A DNA stretch of 6,916 bases from Aquificota bacterium (GCA_003648675.1 QMPS01000039.1:1-6916); one strand, 5' to 3'; positions 1 through 6,579 are shown, counted from the first letter of the stretch. Made by a program: numbers and translations. Notes: a model not told the origin generated them from the sequence alone.

Positions 1-60
1 GTACGTATTCCCCAAGCCCTGGTTCCCTATTTTGGAATGGATAGAATCACTCCCCCATGA
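1..60 (+). CDS. serS: Seryl-tRNA synthetase, C-terminal end only (partial)
   Basis: Only the last 19 codons and the TGA stop are in the window; the gene begins upstream. The reading frame gives VRIPQALVPYFGMDRITPP. This matches the family's well-conserved C-terminal pattern, (I/V)R(I/V)P..L.PY.G...I, which closes the class II catalytic domain of seryl-tRNA synthetase, the enzyme that charges tRNA-Ser with serine in the cytoplasm. The stop overlaps the holB start in an ATGA, so serS appears to be the preceding cistron of the same operon. The assignment rests on a short peptide but the pattern is distinctive. No catalytic residue is visible in this fragment. Confidence 0.8.
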   Translation, partial: VRIPQALVPYFGMDRITPP

Positions 61-929
61 ACATAAAAGGCCACAAGAGGATTAGAGAACAGCTGACCCG
101 TTCCCTGGAAGGGGGACGGATAGGGCACGCTTATCTTTTCTCGGGAAGAGAAGGCGTGGGCAAAAGGTTAGTGGCCCTGGAGTTTTCTCTGGCCCTCTTG
201 GAGACCAAAGAGGAGCGGGACATTTTGAGAGTGTTCAAGGGCATCCATCCCGACTTTAGAGAAGTAGAGCCCGAAAGGGGCCTCATCAGTATAGAAAAAA
301 TCCGAGAAGCCCAGGAGTGGCTCTCCCTGGCCCCCATGGAAGGAAAGAGAAAGGTTCTACTGGTAAACGAGGCCCATACCATGAACAGGGAGGCAGCCAA
401 CGCCTTCTTGAAGAGCCTGGAGGAACCCCCTCCCTCTTCCACCATCATCCTGATCACTTCAAGAGCCAGCCAACTCCTACCCACCATTCTCTCCCGATGC
501 CAGATCCTGCGATTTGCACCCCTAACCGATAGGGAAGTGAAGGAAATCCTGGTAGAGAAAGGGATAGACCCATCCCAAGCCGAAGAGATAGTCCCTATGG
601 CCCAGGGATCAGCAGGAAAGGCCCTGGAACTGGCTCTGGGTAAAGGAAAAGAGCTGCTGGACTACGCCCAAGAGCTCTACCAAGGCACCCTCTCTCCCCT
701 TTCCGCAACGGAATACCGACCCTGGAAAAGGGAAAAAGAAGAGGTGTTAAAACTTCTCAGTTTCCTGAGAACCATGCTAAAGAGGGATATGGAAAGGGGC
801 GAGGAGCTTCCCTCCATCTGGGAGAGGCACAAACTACTGGCCAGAGTGGAGGAAAACCTATATCAATACAATTTGAATCCCCAACTAACACTGGAATATC
901 TGGAGCTAAAATGGAGGACGCTAGGATAG
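57..929 (+). CDS. holB: DNA polymerase III subunit delta' (clamp loader)
   Basis: This 290-residue protein is the delta' subunit of the clamp loader, which works with delta and tau/gamma to load the sliding clamp at the replication fork. Visible signatures are an N-terminal GRIGHAYLFSG segment, a P-loop GREGVGKR at residues 30-37, a Walker-B-like LLVNEAH at 101-107 (Asn where an Asp is common), the very typical AANAFLKSLEEPP at 113-125, and an SRC motif at 146-148 holding the arginine that reaches a neighbouring ATPase site. The C-terminal part (about 160-290) is the helical lid and collar. The four-cysteine zinc module usual between the P-loop and the HPD motif (64-66) is absent. The start is an ATG in the ATGA overlap with serS. 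The length is close to normal for shorter delta' proteins. A related AAA+ ATPase is the only real alternative, and the ricT neighbour supports holB. Confidence 0.93.
   Translation: MNIKGHKRIREQLTRSLEGGRIGHAYLFSGREGVGKRLVALEFSLALLETKEERDILRVFKGIHPDFREVEPERGLISIEKIREAQEWLSLAPMEGKRKVLLVNEAHTMNREAANAFLKSLEEPPPSSTIILITSRASQLLPTILSRCQILRFAPLTDREVKEILVEKGIDPSQAEEIVPMAQGSAGKALELALGKGKELLDYAQELYQGTLSPLSATEYRPWKREKEEVLKLLSFLRTMLKRDMERGEELPSIWERHKLLARVEENLYQYNLNPQLTLEYLELKWRTLG
902..905 (+). promoter_or_regulatory. Shine-Dalgarno site of ricT, inside holB
   Basis: GGAG lies five bases before the ATG at 911, within the last codons of holB. It supports the ricT start at 911, and thus a 19-base overlap with the end of holB, over any later start. 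Confidence 0.6.
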
Positions 930-1951
930 AGGAAAAGGTAGAAGTAAAAGGAGAAGAGCAGAGAGACAGAATAGAAGGCGGAGAACAGAAGGTCTGGGTA
1001 GTCTTTTGTCGGGCAGGGAAACTGAGACCCTACCGCTGTTCTCTTCCCTCCCCTACACCGGGAGACATGGTGGTCGCCACTACCGAAAAGGGGCTGGAGC
1101 TGGGACTGGTGGTGAAAGGCCCGGCCGAGCTGGAGCCAGGGGAAGAAAACCTTCCCATTCTGGATCGGCTGGCCACCCAGGAAGATCGGGACCAATGGCT
1201 CAGGAATAAGAACCTGGAAAAGGAAGCCTTCAAATTCTGCGAAGAGAGAATTAGAGCTCGTGAGCTCCCCATGAAGCTGGTCTCCGTGGAAAGCGCCTTG
1301 GATAAGAGCAAGATCGTCTTCTACTTTACCGCGGAGGGGAGGGTGGATTTCCGTCAATTAGTGAAGGATTTGGCAAAAAGGTTCAAAGCCCGCATTGAGA
1401 TGCGCCAAATCGGCATCAGAGACGAAGCCAAAATGTTAGGGGGCCTAGGTCCCTGTGGCAAAGAGATCTGCTGTTCCCAGTTCATGAGGGAGTTCGAGCC
1501 CGTATCCATTAGGATGGCAAAGGACCAGTACCTCATCCTTAACCCCAGCAAGATCTCGGGGCTGTGCGGAAGGCTCATGTGCTGCCTCTGCTTTGAGCAC
1601 GAAACCTATAAAGAAGTGGGACAGAAATTCCCCAAGGTAGGGGAAAAGGTGAAGACTTCGGAAGGCTATGAAGGAGAAGTGGTGAGTATCAACATCATAG
1701 AGGAAAAGGTGCTCATCTCCCTAGGAAACGCCCGGGGACAGGTCAGCGTGCCCCTTCCCCAGGTCATAAGAAAGAAAAAGGGCGAGGAAAAGAAGAGGGA
1801 GGAGAACAAGGAACCACAAAAGGAACAAAACCCAGAACAGGGCAAGGAAAAAGAGAAGGGCAAGGAAAAAAAGAACAAAAAAGAGGGCAAGGGCAGGGGT
1901 AAAACCCAAAAGTCCCGGAAGGATAGAAAGAAGGAGGCTCCCAAAAAATGA
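911..1951 (+). CDS. ricT: RicT/YaaT-type PSP1-domain protein with a charged C-terminal tail
   Basis: This 346-residue protein belongs to the PSP1 family. In Bacillus subtilis RicT (YaaT) joins RicA and RicF in the iron-sulfur Y-complex, which assists RNase Y in mRNA maturation and affects sporulation, competence and biofilm formation. The PSP1 core runs from about residue 27 to 285. It contains the diagnostic GLGPCGKEICCSQF block at 178-191 and the SGLCGRLMCCLCFEH block at 216-230. Their cysteines (182, 187, 188, 219, 224, 225, 227) are candidate metal-cluster ligands. Two parts exceed the usual length of about 275: a charged N-terminal leader (1-26) and a Lys/Glu-rich, probably disordered tail (287-346). 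Being directly after holB is the standard Bacillota context. The gene ends in an ATGA overlap with metG. RicA and RicF are not in the window, so complex formation is inferred from the family. Confidence 0.93.
   Translation: MEDARIEEKVEVKGEEQRDRIEGGEQKVWVVFCRAGKLRPYRCSLPSPTPGDMVVATTEKGLELGLVVKGPAELEPGEENLPILDRLATQEDRDQWLRNKNLEKEAFKFCEERIRARELPMKLVSVESALDKSKIVFYFTAEGRVDFRQLVKDLAKRFKARIEMRQIGIRDEAKMLGGLGPCGKEICCSQFMREFEPVSIRMAKDQYLILNPSKISGLCGRLMCCLCFEHETYKEVGQKFPKVGEKVKTSEGYEGEVVSINIIEEKVLISLGNARGQVSVPLPQVIRKKKGEEKKREENKEPQKEQNPEQGKEKEKGKEKKNKKEGKGRGKTQKSRKDRKKEAPKK
1840..1875 (+). repeat. Tandem 18-base repeat in the ricT tail
   Basis: Two adjacent 18-base units, 1840-1857 and 1858-1875, differ at one position (GGGCAAGGAAAAAGAGAA in the first; the second has A for the G at unit position 14). 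Because 18 is a multiple of three, the reading frame is kept, and the units encode the similar peptides GKEKEK and GKEKKN. A looser GGGCAAGG recurs at 1885-1892. This looks like in-frame duplication of a purine-rich segment. Confidence 0.85.
1931..1937 (+). promoter_or_regulatory. Shine-Dalgarno site of metG, inside ricT
   Basis: A full AAGGAGG lies ten bases before the metG ATG at 1948, within the last codons of the ricT tail. It gives metG its own strong ribosome entry in addition to coupling through the ATGA overlap. The spacing is slightly long. Confidence 0.65.
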
Positions 1952-3843
1952 GAAAATTCTACGTCACCACCCCGATATACTACGTGAATGACGTGCCTCA
2001 TATAGGTCATGCCTATACCACTGTAGCCGCCGACGTCATGGCCAGGTACAAGCGCCTGTGCGGCTACAAAACCTTTTTCCTCACAGGAACCGACGAGCAC
2101 GGTCAGAAAGTGGAGAAGGCCGCCAAGGGCCAAGGGATGGAACCCAGGGAACTGGCAGACAGGGTAGTGGTCAGGTTCAAGGAGCTGTGGGAGAAGCTCA
2201 ACATCTCCTACGACCACTTTGTGAGGACCACCGACGACTACCACGAAAAGGCGGTGCAGGAGCTGTTCAAGCTCATCCAGGAGAAAGGAGACATTTACCT
2301 GGGAGAGTACGAGGGTTGGTATTGCACCCCTTGTGAAACCTTTTGGAGCGAGGGCCAGCAATTGGAGGGGAATCTCTGCCCCGACTGCGGTAGACCCACG
2401 GAGCGGGTGAAGGAACCCAGCTACTTTTTCCGCCTCTCCAAATACCAGGACGCCCTCCTCAAGTTCTACGAGGAACACCCTGACTTTGTGCTACCCGAGA
2501 GTCGGATGAACGAAATCGTTTCCTTCGTCAAGATGGGCCTCAAAGACCTGAGTATCAGCCGTACCACCTTCAAATGGGGCATACCCGTACCGGGAGACCC
2601 CGAACACGTCATCTATGTATGGTTTGACGCCCTTTTCAATTACGTATCTGCCGCGGGTTACGGCTGGAACCAGGAACGATTTGAGACCTTCTGGCCCGCC
2701 GACCTACACATTATCGGCAAAGATATCCTGCGCTTCCACGCCATCTACTGGCCCGCCTTTCTCATGTCAGCGGGGCTCCCCTTGCCCAAGAGAGTTTTCG
2801 CCCATGGATGGTGGACGGTGGAAGGACAGAAGATGTCCAAGTCCCTGAGGAATGTAGTAGATCCTCACCGTCTCATGGAAGAGTACGGCACCGACGCCCT
2901 ACGTTACTTCCTCCTAAGAGAGGTCCCTTTCGGATTGGACGGAGACTTCTCCCACCGGGCCATGGCCCACAGGATCAACGCCGATCTAGCCAACGACCTG
3001 GGCAACCTCCTATATCGAAGTCTCACCATGGTCCTCAAATACTTTAAAGGTCAAGTACCACAGCCTTGTGCGGGGGGCGGAGAACTAGAGGAACTGGCCC
3101 GGGCTGTGGTGAAAGACCTGGAGGATCTTATGGATCAGCAGGCCTTCAACCGGGCTCTGGAAAGGACGTGGGACCTGGTGAAGGGAACCAACAAGTACAT
3201 AGACTCGTCAGCCCCTTGGGCCTTGGCCAAAGAGAAACGCAAGGAGGAGCTGGCCACCGTCATCTACAATATCTTGGAGGGATGCCGCATCATCGCCCTC
3301 CTCATCAGCCCCTTTATGCCCGAGAAGGCCCAAGAGATGTGGAACCAGCTGGGAGTGGAGGGAGACATAGAGAAAGCCTCTATAGAAGAGGCAGCTTGGG
3401 GCGGACTGAAACCCGACAGCCAAGTGAAGAAGGGCAAACCACTCTTCCCCAGGCTGGACGAAAAGGCCATTGTGGAGAAGATCGAGAGAGAGCTGGCCAC
3501 CTCCCAAGAGCCCGAGGAGGAAGAGATCACCATAGACGAGTTTGCCAAAATGAAACTGGTGGTGGCCCAGGTCCTCCGGGCAGAGAAGGTGCCCAAGTCC
3601 AAAAAGCTCATAAAACTCTTGGTGGACACAGGCGCAGATCGCCGCACCGTGGTGGCAGGCATAGGGGAGCACTATCAACCTCAAGATCTGGTAGGCAAAA
3701 AAGTGGTCATCGTGACCAATCTCAAACCGGTGAAGCTCATGGGAGTGGAGTCCCGAGGCATGATTCTGGCCGCTGCATGGGAAGACGGCATGAAGGTTCT
3801 AGAAGTCCCTTCTGATACCCCCACAGGGGCCGAGGTGAGATGA
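1948..3843 (+). CDS. metG: Methionine--tRNA ligase with C-terminal tRNA-binding domain
   Basis: This 631-residue class I synthetase charges tRNA-Met with methionine using ATP, supplying both initiation and elongation. The Rossmann catalytic domain starts at once with TTPIYYVNDVPHIGHAYTT; the HIGH motif is at 18-21. A zinc knuckle in the connective domain has C126, C129, C144 and C147 in two CxxC pairs. KMSKS is at 295-299. The helical anticodon-binding domain covers about 335-505. After an acidic linker (about 505-526) comes an OB-fold tRNA-binding domain of the Trbp111/EMAP type (527-631), with typical NLKPVKLMGVESRGM at 591-605; this domain usually also mediates dimerisation. The architecture matches the Bacillus-type enzyme, with a normal length and all key motifs present. 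It overlaps ricT and tatD by ATGA junctions. Confidence 0.98.
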   Translation: MRKFYVTTPIYYVNDVPHIGHAYTTVAADVMARYKRLCGYKTFFLTGTDEHGQKVEKAAKGQGMEPRELADRVVVRFKELWEKLNISYDHFVRTTDDYHEKAVQELFKLIQEKGDIYLGEYEGWYCTPCETFWSEGQQLEGNLCPDCGRPTERVKEPSYFFRLSKYQDALLKFYEEHPDFVLPESRMNEIVSFVKMGLKDLSISRTTFKWGIPVPGDPEHVIYVWFDALFNYVSAAGYGWNQERFETFWPADLHIIGKDILRFHAIYWPAFLMSAGLPLPKRVFAHGWWTVEGQKMSKSLRNVVDPHRLMEEYGTDALRYFLLREVPFGLDGDFSHRAMAHRINADLANDLGNLLYRSLTMVLKYFKGQVPQPCAGGGELEELARAVVKDLEDLMDQQAFNRALERTWDLVKGTNKYIDSSAPWALAKEKRKEELATVIYNILEGCRIIALLISPFMPEKAQEMWNQLGVEGDIEKASIEEAAWGGLKPDSQVKKGKPLFPRLDEKAIVEKIERELATSQEPEEEEITIDEFAKMKLVVAQVLRAEKVPKSKKLIKLLVDTGADRRTVVAGIGEHYQPQDLVGKKVVIVTNLKPVKLMGVESRGMILAAAWEDGMKVLEVPSDTPTGAEVR

Positions 3844-4640
3844 AAAAGATGACGGGAAAGCTCACAGACTCCCATTGCCACCTTCACATGGACCACTACC
3901 AAAAAGACCGACGGAAGGTGATAGAAAGGGCCCGAAGGGAAGGCATAGCCCTCATGATCACCATAGGCATCGATCTGGAAGACAGCCAGAAAGCCCTAAA
4001 GCTAGCTGAAGAAGAGCCGGATATCTTCTGCACTGTGGGGTTTCATCCCCATGGTGCAGGGAGGGTGACTGAAAGAGACATGGAAGCTTTGGAGGAGCTG
4101 GCCAAGGGAGAAAAGGTCATAGCCATAGGCGAAACGGGCTTAGACTATTACCGAGACCTCTCTCCCCGAGAAACCCAGCGAAAGGTTTTCATGGAGCAAC
4201 TGGAACTGGCCCGGAGCTTGGGTAAGCCTGTGGTAATCCATTGCCGAGACGCCTATCGGGATCTCATCCGCCTCATGGTGGAGAAGAGGGCCCAGGAAGT
4301 AGGAGGGGTAATTCACTGCTTCTCAGGAGACTGGGAGGCAGCCCAGACCTTTCTGAACATGGGCTTCTTCCTCTCCTTCGCTGGCAACATCACCTATCCA
4401 AAGGCAGAGAAACTGAGAGAAGTTTTCAAAAAAGTCCCCAAAGACCGCCTCCTCATGGAAACAGATGCCCCCTTCCTTACTCCTCAGGAAGAAAGGGGGA
4501 AGAGAAACGAACCCGCTTTCATAAAATACACCTACCAGTTGGGATCAGAATTGAAAGGTATAAAACTGGAAGACTGGATAGACCAGGTAAACAACAACGT
4601 TCATGAGGCCTTTCCCCCAACTTCCCAACCTCCATTATAA
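3840..4640 (+). CDS. tatD: TatD-family metal-dependent deoxyribonuclease/hydrolase
   Basis: This 266-residue TIM-barrel hydrolase is of the TatD (YcfH/YabD) family: cytoplasmic metal-dependent nucleases linked to DNA degradation or repair and, for some members, removal of damaged D-aminoacyl groups. The metal-site pattern is complete: TDSHCHLH (H12, H14), the glutamate of GETGLDYYRD (E98), IHCRDA (H134), IHCFSGDW (H159) and METDAPFLTP (D209). GKRNEP at 220-225 is the usual substrate-side motif, although the preceding residues are QEERG rather than the more common histidine-containing form. The C-terminal helix with NNNVHEAF is normal, followed by a short Pro-rich end. GAGG at 3832-3835 lies four bases before the ATG at 3840, which overlaps the metG stop; a second ATG at 3849 is also possible. 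metG-tatD is a classic pair in Bacillota. The precise substrate cannot be read from sequence. Confidence 0.95.
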   Translation: MKKMTGKLTDSHCHLHMDHYQKDRRKVIERARREGIALMITIGIDLEDSQKALKLAEEEPDIFCTVGFHPHGAGRVTERDMEALEELAKGEKVIAIGETGLDYYRDLSPRETQRKVFMEQLELARSLGKPVVIHCRDAYRDLIRLMVEKRAQEVGGVIHCFSGDWEAAQTFLNMGFFLSFAGNITYPKAEKLREVFKKVPKDRLLMETDAPFLTPQEERGKRNEPAFIKYTYQLGSELKGIKLEDWIDQVNNNVHEAFPPTSQPPL

Positions 4641-4701
4641 TAAAAGGCTCTCTTGACAAATAAATAACCTTGTTCTAACCTCTTTCAAATGAGCCATTAT
4701 A
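4636..4701. promoter_or_regulatory. Interrupted inverted repeat around the iclR promoter (possible operator)
   Basis: The left arm is TATAAT (4636-4641), then AAAA, then GGCTC (4646-4650). The right arm GAGCCATTATA (4691-4701) is the exact reverse complement of TATAATGGCTC. Apart from the AAAA insertion the eleven bases match fully. The arms flank the candidate -35 box and lie about 40 bases apart. This could be a pair of operator half-sites for autoregulation by the adjacent IclR protein. The left arm runs over the tatD stop codon. No direct evidence of binding is visible. Confidence 0.35.
4653..4681 (+). promoter_or_regulatory. Candidate sigma-70-type promoter for iclR
   Basis: A perfect TTGACA at 4653-4658 is followed 17 bases later by TAACCT (4676-4681), a weak -10 match; TCTAAC at 4674-4679 with 15-base spacing is an alternative. 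The intervening sequence is AT-rich. The strong -35 box and the position in the only sizeable spacer before iclR support a promoter, but the -10 element is not clear. TATAGT at 4698-4703 is another -10-like string without a good -35 partner. Confidence 0.45.
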
Positions 4702-4707
4702 GTTTCT

Positions 4708-4712
4708 GGAGG
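4708..4712 (+). promoter_or_regulatory. Shine-Dalgarno site of iclR
   Basis: GGAGG lies five bases before the ATG at 4718. It selects this start over the out-of-frame ATG at 4713. Confidence 0.75.
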
Positions 4713-4717
4713 ATGCC

Positions 4718-5497
4718 ATGCAAAGAGGAAGCAAGAAGGAAACCCCTCTGGTGAGAGCCGTTGACCATGCCCTGCAGCTTCTGTCCTGCTACACGGAAAA
4801 AGAAGAGATGGGTGTAACGGAGTTAAGCAAAAAACTTGGATTGCATAAAAATAACGTCTTTAGGATACTGGCAACCCTGGAATTTAGAGGGTACATAGAG
4901 CAAAACAGAAAAACAGAAGGCTACCGACTGGGACCTAAGATATTCGAACTGGGGCTGATCTTCAAGTACCAGATGGGGTTAATAAAACACGCTAAGCCCA
5001 TTATGGAAGAGATAGTGAGACGTCATAATGAGACGGTTTATCTTGGGGTTCTGAGGGATATCTATGCCATCTACATAGACAACGTAGAGACCAACCACAC
5101 GGTGAGAGTGGTTTCTAGAGTAGGTAGTCAGATACCTGCCTATGCTTCGGCTATCGGGAAGGTCCAGCTAGCCTATCTGCCCACCGACGAACTGGAAAGA
5201 CTTCTAAGAGACAGAAAACTCCGACCCTACACCGAAAGAACTATCATAGACAAAAACCTTCTTTTGGAAGAGCTCCGCAAAGTGGCGGAAGAGGGATACG
5301 CTATGGACAACGAAGAATTCGAAGACGACGTGAAGTGTGTAGCAGCCCCTATAAGAGACTACACTCGATGGGTAGTGGCAGGGCTCTCCATCTCCGCCCC
5401 TGCCTTTAGGATGACCGACGAGCTCACACCCGAGCTCATAGAAACCGTAAAGTGGGGAGCCCTCCAGATATCCAAGAGCCTAGGATACGTGCCTTAA
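4718..5497 (+). CDS. IclR-family transcriptional regulator
   Basis: This 259-residue protein has the two-part IclR architecture. An N-terminal winged helix-turn-helix occupies about residues 10-72 (VRAVDHALQLL, then GVTELSKKLGLHKNNVFRILATLEFRGYIEQ as the recognition unit, and the wing ending GYRLGPKIFELG). A linker helix leads to the C-terminal ligand-binding domain at about 90-255. That domain shows the conserved AYASAIGKVQLAYLP (141-155) and EFEDDVKCVAAPIRD (200-214) motifs, the latter lining the effector pocket, followed by VVAGLSISAPAFRMT. Length is typical. IclR proteins usually sense small organic acids or sugar-acid derivatives and control nearby catabolic genes, often repressing themselves. 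No obvious target is co-directional in the window; the nearest enzyme gene, pdxA, converges on it. The ligand is unknown. It appears to be a separate unit from the tatD operon, with its own promoter and Shine-Dalgarno site. Confidence 0.95.
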   Translation: MQRGSKKETPLVRAVDHALQLLSCYTEKEEMGVTELSKKLGLHKNNVFRILATLEFRGYIEQNRKTEGYRLGPKIFELGLIFKYQMGLIKHAKPIMEEIVRRHNETVYLGVLRDIYAIYIDNVETNHTVRVVSRVGSQIPAYASAIGKVQLAYLPTDELERLLRDRKLRPYTERTIIDKNLLLEELRKVAEEGYAMDNEEFEDDVKCVAAPIRDYTRWVVAGLSISAPAFRMTDELTPELIETVKWGALQISKSLGYVP

Positions 5498-5525
5498 ATT
5501 AAGGATTAAGGGGTAAGGGGTAAGG
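5498..5525 (+). repeat. Tandem heptanucleotide repeat between convergent genes
   Basis: Four uninterrupted 7-base units fill the gap: ATTAAGG (5498-5504), ATTAAGG (5505-5511), GGTAAGG (5512-5518) and GGTAAGG (5519-5525). Only one base then remains before the pdxA stop codon. The iclR stop and first unit also form a 13-base palindrome, CCTTAAATTAAGG (5492-5504). The pattern resembles the short tandemly repeated heptads known from intergenic regions of cyanobacteria and some other bacteria. No standard hairpin-plus-T-tract terminator is visible here. Confidence 0.85.
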
Positions 5526-5526
5526 C

Positions 5527-6579
5527 TCATAGCTGCTGCTCTTCTGACCTTCTGCTCCTTTGAGAACCTTTGACCTCCGATTTCCGATTCGCCAGCTCCA
5601 AGGCCAGAGCGTAAGCTGCCTTGATGCTGTTGGGGCTAGCCGCTCCCTTCCCCGAAATGTCTAGGGCCGTACCATGGTCCACGGAGGTCCTGATGATGGG
5701 AAGACCCAGGGTAAGGTTCACACCGCTATCAAAGGCTTCCAGTTTCACAGGAATAAGCCCCTGGTCATGATACATGGCCACCACGGCATCGAACTCCCTC
5801 TGGGCATGACGATGGAAGAGGGTGTCGGCAGGAAAGGGACCAGACACGGGGTATCCCTCCCTCTGGAGGGCTTCAACGGCCGGAGCTATAACCCTTTCTT
5901 CCTCATCCCCAAAGGCTCCTTCCTCCCCCGCATGAGGATTGAGGCCCGCCACAGCCACTTTGAAAGACTCCAAACCAAACCAGTCCCTCATGCATCTACA
6001 GGTGAGACGGGCCACCCGAAAAACCTCGTCCCGGGTAACCAGCCGGGGCACCTCCTTTAAAGGAACGTGGATAGTGACCAGGCTCACCTTTATCCTGCCC
6101 CCCACCAGCATCATGGCGTAATCGTCACAGCCCGTGAGCTCAGCCAGGAACTCAGTATGGCCAGGGTAGGAATACCCGGCAGCATGCATGGAGGCTTTGT
6201 TTATGGGAGCCGTCACCATAGCAGCTATTTTGCCCTCCAAAGCCAGAGAGACAGCTTTCTTTATGTAACGAACCACCGCCTCACCACAGTAAGGAGTGCT
6301 CCGGCCAGGGGCGAACTGGATTGAACTGAGACGGGTGAGGGGCAGAAGATAAGCCCCCTTGTCCATAGGCTCCAGAGAAACCACATCTTCCTCTTTCACA
6401 GCAACAATAGGCACCTCTAAATCCAGAAGGGTGGCGTAGAAGTCCATGACTCCCTCGTCTCCCAGTATGAGGGGGATACTATCCTTCTGCCACTCGCCTT
6501 CGGCCAAGGCTTTGAGGATGATCTCGGGACCCACCCCGGCGGGGTCCCCCATGGTTACTCCCACAACTCTTCTCGCCAA
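5527..6579 (-). CDS. pdxA: 4-hydroxythreonine-4-phosphate dehydrogenase (PdxA family)
   Basis: The family oxidises 4-phosphooxy-threonine with NAD(P) in the DXP-dependent route to pyridoxal phosphate; PdxA2-type relatives act on four-carbon sugar-acid phosphates. Signatures are [12 protein letters not shown] at 9-20, [22 protein letters not shown] at 123-144, IHVPL with H171, [16 protein letters not shown] with H216, and [12 protein letters not shown] with H271. The histidine spacing (45 and 55) equals that of the zinc ligands H166, H211 and H266 of the E. coli enzyme. [12 protein letters not shown] (301-312) is also typical. The start chosen is TTG at 6579, with a purine-rich Shine-Dalgarno; GTG at 6564 is an alternative, and the ATG at 6552 would cut off the first strand. 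At 350 residues it exceeds the usual 330 or so, because a polar tail from about residue 333 is encoded by heptad-like repeat DNA. Biosynthetic versus PdxA2 role is not resolved. Confidence 0.93.
   Translation of the reverse strand: MARRVVGVTMGDPAGVGPEIILKALAEGEWQKDSIPLILGDEGVMDFYATLLDLEVPIVAVKEEDVVSLEPMDKGAYLLPLTRLSSIQFAPGRSTPYCGEAVVRYIKKAVSLALEGKIAAMVTAPINKASMHAAGYSYPGHTEFLAELTGCDDYAMMLVGGRIKVSLVTIHVPLKEVPRLVTRDEVFRVARLTCRCMRDWFGLESFKVAVAGLNPHAGEEGAFGDEEERVIAPAVEALQREGYPVSGPFPADTLFHRHAQREFDAVVAMYHDQGLIPVKLEAFDSGVNLTLGLPIIRTSVDHGTALDISGKGAASPNSIKAAYALALELANRKSEVKGSQRSRRSEEQQL
5566..5593 (-). repeat. Degenerate heptad-like repeat inside the 3' end of pdxA
   Basis: On the plus strand the units read ACCTTTG, ACCTCCG, ATTTCCG, ATTCGCC. 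In a shifted phase TCCGATT occurs twice exactly (5576-5582 and 5583-5589), read as AATCGGA AATCGGA on the coding strand. Similar but more decayed seven-base spacing may continue towards 5541. This part of pdxA encodes its extra C-terminal tail. The repeat is short, so chance similarity is possible. Confidence 0.5.

Noticed and set aside
863..1357. A 164-codon minus-strand open frame across the holB/ricT junction
   Set aside because: It is antisense to two recognisable genes, with no recognisable motif of its own.
1666..2478. A 270-codon open frame on the minus strand with strongly hydrophobic runs, resembling a membrane protein
   Set aside because: It is the antisense of the Lys/Glu-rich ricT tail and the start of metG. 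Complement of purine-rich codons yields Phe/Leu/Ser runs, and both sense genes are clearly real.
3066..3815. A 249-codon plus-strand open frame within metG, rich in Gly, Arg and Ser
   Set aside because: It lies wholly inside the well-conserved metG in another frame, shows no domain pattern, and is explained by the codon composition of metG.
4641..4717. Intrinsic terminator after tatD
   Set aside because: GGCTC and GAGCC could pair only across about 40 bases, and there is no compact GC stem followed by a T-tract, so the repeat is better seen as an operator candidate.
5498..5525. CRISPR array or mobile-element terminal repeat at the iclR/pdxA junction
   Set aside because: The units are only seven bases with no spacers, and no transposase or flanking duplication is present; a simple tandem repeat explains it.
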